DNA of 49,466 nt from Solirubrobacterales bacterium (GTDB lineage: Bacteria > Actinomycetota > Thermoleophilia > Solirubrobacterales > 70-9): NCBI GenBank assembly GCA_025936755.1, contig JAICSS010000020.1, positions 1 to 49,466 on the forward strand, in the 5' to 3' direction. A program made the translations under genes and the position numbers. The notes under the pieces were generated by a model. It saw nothing but the letters and a program-made list of their open reading frames with translations, did no database searches and was not told the origin of the DNA. Of this stretch, positions 46,917 through 49,466 are shown piece after piece. Positions within the stretch are counted from its first letter, which is position 1. Every line of letters begins with the position of its first letter.

Positions 46917-47948
46917 ATGCAGGAGCTCCCGACGATCCAACCTACTTTCGCGCCGGAGTTGAGCCCGGGGGAGATCGCTGAGATCAGCGACGAGGTGCGC
47001 GTGCTCGCCCGGGAGCGGGACGCGGTCATCCTCGCCCACAACTACGAGCTTCCCGAGATCCAGGACGTCGCCAACTACCGCGGCGACTCGCTCGGCCTCT
47101 CGCGGCAGGCGGCCGAAACCGACGCCGAGGTGATCGCCTTCTGCGGCGTCCACTTCATGGCCGAGACCGCTTCGATCCTCTCGCCGCGGAAGACGGTCCT
47201 GATCCCCGACCTCGACGCCGGCTGCTCGCTCGCCGACTCGATCGACGCCGGCCAGCTGCGCGCCTGGAAGGCCGAACACCCCGGCGCCCTGGTCGTGATG
47301 TACGTCAACACCTCGGCCGAGGTGAAGGCCGAGACCGACTACTGCGTCACCTCCTCCAACGCCGTCGACGTCGTCCGCCACATCTGGGAGGAGCACGGCC
47401 CCGACCAGGAGATCCTCTTCGGCCCCGACATGTGGCTGGGAGCCTTCGTCGAGCGCGAGACCGGTCTGGTCGAAGAACCCGAGCGCCGCCGCCGCTTCCA
47501 GATCTGGGACGGCGAGTGCCACGTCCACGCCGGGATCAAGCCGCTGGATATCGCCCGCACCCGCTCCGAGCACCCCAACGCCGAGTTCCTGATCCACCCC
47601 GAGTGCGGCTGCTCGACCCAGGCGATGGAGTACGTCGCCGCCGGCGACATCGATCCGGAGGGCGTCCACATGCTTTCGACCTCGGGGATGCAGAAGCACG
47701 TCGAAGCCAACCCGGAAGGCGAGTTCGTCGTCGCCACCGAGAACGGGATGCTCTACCCGCTGCAGCAGGCCGCCCCGCGGGCGAACCTGATCGAGGCCAA
47801 CCGGATGGCCACCTGCAAGTACATGAAGATGATCACGCTGCCGAAGCTGCGCGATTCGCTGCGCGAGATGAAGTTCGAGGTCAGCGTCCCGGCGGAGATC
47901 GCCGAGCGGGCCCGGATTCCGATCGAGCGCATGGTCGCGATCGGGTAG
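46917..47948 (+). CDS. nadA: Quinolinate synthase
   Basis: A 343-residue 4Fe-4S enzyme that condenses iminoaspartate with dihydroxyacetone phosphate to quinolinate. The three cluster cysteines are in FCGVHFMAETA (about residue 76), HPECGCSTQAM (about 229) and MATCKYMKMITL (about 300). AHNYELPEIQDVANYRGDSLGLS and YVNTSAEVKAETDYC are typical. Purine-rich GGAAAGGAAGGG precedes the ATG. The 104-base gap to the divergent Fpg-like gene contains TAAACT at 46846-46851 as a possible -10. Confidence 0.97.
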   Translation: MQELPTIQPTFAPELSPGEIAEISDEVRVLARERDAVILAHNYELPEIQDVANYRGDSLGLSRQAAETDAEVIAFCGVHFMAETASILSPRKTVLIPDLDAGCSLADSIDAGQLRAWKAEHPGALVVMYVNTSAEVKAETDYCVTSSNAVDVVRHIWEEHGPDQEILFGPDMWLGAFVERETGLVEEPERRRRFQIWDGECHVHAGIKPLDIARTRSEHPNAEFLIHPECGCSTQAMEYVAAGDIDPEGVHMLSTSGMQKHVEANPEGEFVVATENGMLYPLQQAAPRANLIEANRMATCKYMKMITLPKLRDSLREMKFEVSVPAEIAERARIPIERMVAIG

Positions 47949-47969
47949 CGCCGCCGTTTACCACTCGTT

Positions 47970-48026
47970 AGGGAGCTTTCGCCTCCCTCGCCGATCGGGA
48001 GCAGGCTGTAGTACTGGAGGGAGGCG
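47970..48026 (+). terminator. Competing hairpins after nadA
   Basis: AGGGAG (47970-47975) can pair with CTCCCT (47983-47988), and CGCCTCCCTC (47980-47989) can instead pair with GAGGGAGGCG (48017-48026, 10 bp). The two folds exclude each other. It may be a nadA terminator or an attenuator-like element before the secreted-protein gene; no T-tract follows. The rest of the 215-base gap to 48163 holds no gene that I can see. Confidence 0.4.
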
Positions 48027-48113
48027 CCGGGGGTCCAAGCTGGCATGCTGTACCAGACGGCCGCACTGCGAAGAACCAGATGCGCTACTGGATGGCCGAG
48101 GATTGCGTATCAG

Positions 48114-48127
48114 AATACTTGAGTATT
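48114..48127. promoter_or_regulatory. AT-rich perfect palindrome AATACTTGAGTATT
   Basis: Two six-base arms around TG, about 40 bases before the GTG at 48164, in a region notably richer in A and T than its surroundings. It could be a repressor site or, being followed by five T residues, a weak terminator. Confidence 0.4.
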
Positions 48128-48163
48128 TTTGTCTAACCGGAAGAGACGTGGTAAGAACGCCGT

Positions 48164-48817
48164 GTGAATCGCTTTGTTTTGATCTTGGGGATCATGCTCG
48201 GCCTTCTTTTTTGGTCTTGCGGCGGTGCCGTCACTGCCTCAGCTAAAACCTGCTCTCCCGTTGGCCTCGGCGCGGCCTGCGGAGGGGACCACGGCAGCGT
48301 CTATGGGGGGGCGCGGGCCCGGCCACTGGCCGCCTCCGCGAAAGCCTTCACCTTCACCTCCTCCCTCGTGAACGTTAGTTGCGAATCGAGTCTCGCCGGC
48401 AACATCAACGATGGAGAAGAAGGTAAAGGGACCATCTACAGCTTCACCTTCTCCAGCTGCACCGGAACTCTGCCCGCTATCCCCGAAGCTCCGGTCACTA
48501 AATGCAGCATGGCAAGCAACGCATCTACCGCCAGTCCTTGGCAACTCTCCACCGCTGTCGGCATCCCTCCCAACGGCACGGTGAGCATTGAAGGCCTCAC
48601 ATTCTCCTTCACCTGCGCCGTTTTCGGGATCCCCGTCACCTGCCGCTACAAAACGACGAAAGCCGGCCTGTCGTTCACCGGGGGAGAAACAGCTTCGATG
48701 AGCGCAAGCGAAGTCTCAGTGGAAAAGGAGGAAACCAGCACGTCCTCCTGTTCATCAAGTGGCACCGTCAACGCCACCTATTCGTTCTCAACGCCTGATG
48801 CGCTCTATCTGACATAG
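48164..48817 (+). CDS. Secreted protein of unknown function, atypical composition
   Basis: A 217-residue protein with a signal peptide (MNRFVLILGIMLGLLFW, cleavage near ASA). The mature part is Ser/Thr-rich with evenly spaced Cys pairs: FTSSLVNVSCESSLAGNI, YSFTFSSCTG, FSFTCAVFGIPVTCRYKTTKAGLSFTGG and a final SSCSSSGTVNATYSF. I recall similar secreted beta-rich proteins as lineage-specific families in Solirubrobacterales, but cannot name one. Codon use is clearly less GC-biased than in neighbours. TAAGAA ends six bases before the GTG start. A 10-bp hairpin follows the stop. Confidence 0.8.
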   Translation: MNRFVLILGIMLGLLFWSCGGAVTASAKTCSPVGLGAACGGDHGSVYGGARARPLAASAKAFTFTSSLVNVSCESSLAGNINDGEEGKGTIYSFTFSSCTGTLPAIPEAPVTKCSMASNASTASPWQLSTAVGIPPNGTVSIEGLTFSFTCAVFGIPVTCRYKTTKAGLSFTGGETASMSASEVSVEKEETSTSSCSSSGTVNATYSFSTPDALYLT

Positions 48818-48822
48818 GTCGT

Positions 48823-48856
48823 CCGCAAGATCGCCTGCGTGGGCGGGATCTTGCGG
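48823..48856 (+). terminator. Hairpin terminator after the secreted-protein gene
   Basis: CCGCAAGATC (48823-48832) pairs perfectly with GATCTTGCGG (48847-48856) across a 14-base loop, five bases after the stop codon. No T-tract. Confidence 0.6.
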
Positions 48857-48906
48857 AGCCGAGGGGGCGGAGGAGTCACCCTGTGCTCGCAGAAGGCACC
48901 CCTCGA

Positions 48907-49466
48907 ATGGCGATACGAAAGAAGAAGAACCAGGGCTCCGAGGAGCCGCAGCGCCCCCGCGGGCGGCGGGCGCCGATCATCGAGCTGAACGACGTGACCA
49001 AGGTCTACCCGGGCGGCCACATGGCGCTCGACCGGGTCAACCTGGCGATCGGTCGCGGCGAGTTCGTCTTCCTCGTCGGCCCGACCGGCTGCGGCAAGTC
49101 GACGCTGATCAAGATGCTGATCCGCGAGCTCGCCGCGACCGAAGGCTCGGTCAAGATCGCCGGGCGGGACATCGGCAGGCTGCCGGAGAAGAAAATCCCG
49201 CAGCTGCGGCGCAACATCGGCACCGTCTTCCAGGACTTCAAGCTCCTGCCCAACCGCACCGTCTACGACAACGTCGCCTACGCGCTGCAGGTGATCGGCG
49301 CCAGCCGCGCCGAAATCCGCGAGCAGGTGCCGGCGACGCTGCGCCTGGTCGTCCTCTCGACCAAGCTCCACAACTACCCCGACCAGCTCTCCGGCGGTGA
49401 GCAGCAGCGCGTCGCGGTCGCCCGCGCCTTCGTCATCCTCCCGCCGCTCATGCTGGCCGACGAGCC
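48907..49466 (+). CDS. ftsE: Cell division ATP-binding protein FtsE, 3' end outside the window
   Basis: ABC ATPase partner of FtsX that activates peptidoglycan hydrolases at division. After a basic 23-residue extension come [19 protein letters not shown], Walker [37 protein letters not shown] (the FtsE-typical Q-loop), signature [15 protein letters not shown] and the beginning of Walker B (LMLADE) where the window ends. ATG 48907 is the only good start; AGAAGG lies about ten bases upstream. ftsE near secA and prfB is the common actinobacterial order, here separated by about 6 kb of other genes. Confidence 0.95.
   Translation, partial: MAIRKKKNQGSEEPQRPRGRRAPIIELNDVTKVYPGGHMALDRVNLAIGRGEFVFLVGPTGCGKSTLIKMLIRELAATEGSVKIAGRDIGRLPEKKIPQLRRNIGTVFQDFKLLPNRTVYDNVAYALQVIGASRAEIREQVPATLRLVVLSTKLHNYPDQLSGGEQQRVAVARAFVILPPLMLADE

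Overview
The window is very GC-rich, almost fully coding DNA (about 51 genes, no gene-free stretch over about 215 bases), and reads as the chromosome of an actinobacterium. Gene order supports this: rpmE-prfA-prmC-tsaC-glyA-wecA followed by a complete atp operon, and hpf-secA-prfB with ftsE further on, are characteristic actinobacterial neighbourhoods. The secreted lysyl-oxidase-like protein, the low-GC secreted orphan, frequent leaderless starts and the overall protein flavour suggest a deep branch such as Thermoleophilia/Solirubrobacterales; that placement is inference. No tRNA, rRNA, CRISPR array, insertion sequence or phage gene was seen.

Layout. 1-3454: electron transfer flavoprotein alpha (cut by the window edge), ETF-quinone oxidoreductase and a DMT-type membrane protein. 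3455-7654: a tightly overlapping three-gene glycan operon (DegT aminotransferase, an unusual epimerase-glycosyltransferase-membrane-anchor fusion, NodB deacetylase). 7528-10747: a candidate SOS-controlled small gene with a perfect LexA box, an alpha/beta hydrolase divergent from a TetR regulator, and a membrane diguanylate cyclase. 10794-14714: rpmE, DUF1385, prfA, prmC, tsaC (translation). 14711-21632: secreted lysyl-oxidase-like protein, glyA, then a glycan module (DUF354, monotopic sugar transferase, AsnB, WecA-like). 21735-29044: AtpI-like protein plus atpB-E-F-H-A-G-D-C. 29049-36088: M20 peptidase, LCP transferase, UDP-glucose dehydrogenase, two sugar nucleotidyltransferases flanking a PGI/PMI isomerase (NDP-sugar supply and wall glycopolymer attachment). 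36165-43292: ComF, HPF, SecA, NTF2-like protein, methyltransferase, RF2 and an esterase. 43183-47948: secreted acidic protein, Ogt with an ECF sigma factor, nadC, Fpg-like glycosylase, nadA. 48164-49466: secreted orphan and the start of ftsE.

How the genes fit together. RF1 and RF2 are both present, with PrmC, which modifies their GGQ glutamine. prfB needs a programmed +1 frameshift at CTT-TGA-C. The glycan genes of the three clusters could build an undecaprenyl-linked polymer (WecA-like and monotopic phosphoglycosyltransferase priming, Ugd and mannose-type nucleotide sugars, LCP ligation), while the first cluster may make a modified glycolipid. NadA and NadC are two steps of de novo NAD synthesis.

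Most interesting signals: (1) a perfect LexA box over the -35 of a promoter reading into an unrecognised 68-residue ORF; (2) the epimerase/GT/TM fusion operon; (3) a recurrent TANNNT-N6-start arrangement implying widespread leaderless mRNAs; (4) a perfect 14-bp inverted repeat just upstream of the nadC promoter; (5) genes with no ATG/GTG/TTG start (DegT at about 3571, sugar transferase CTG at 17843); (6) lost ligand or catalytic residues in ETF-QO, the Fpg-like glycosylase and the alpha/beta hydrolase.
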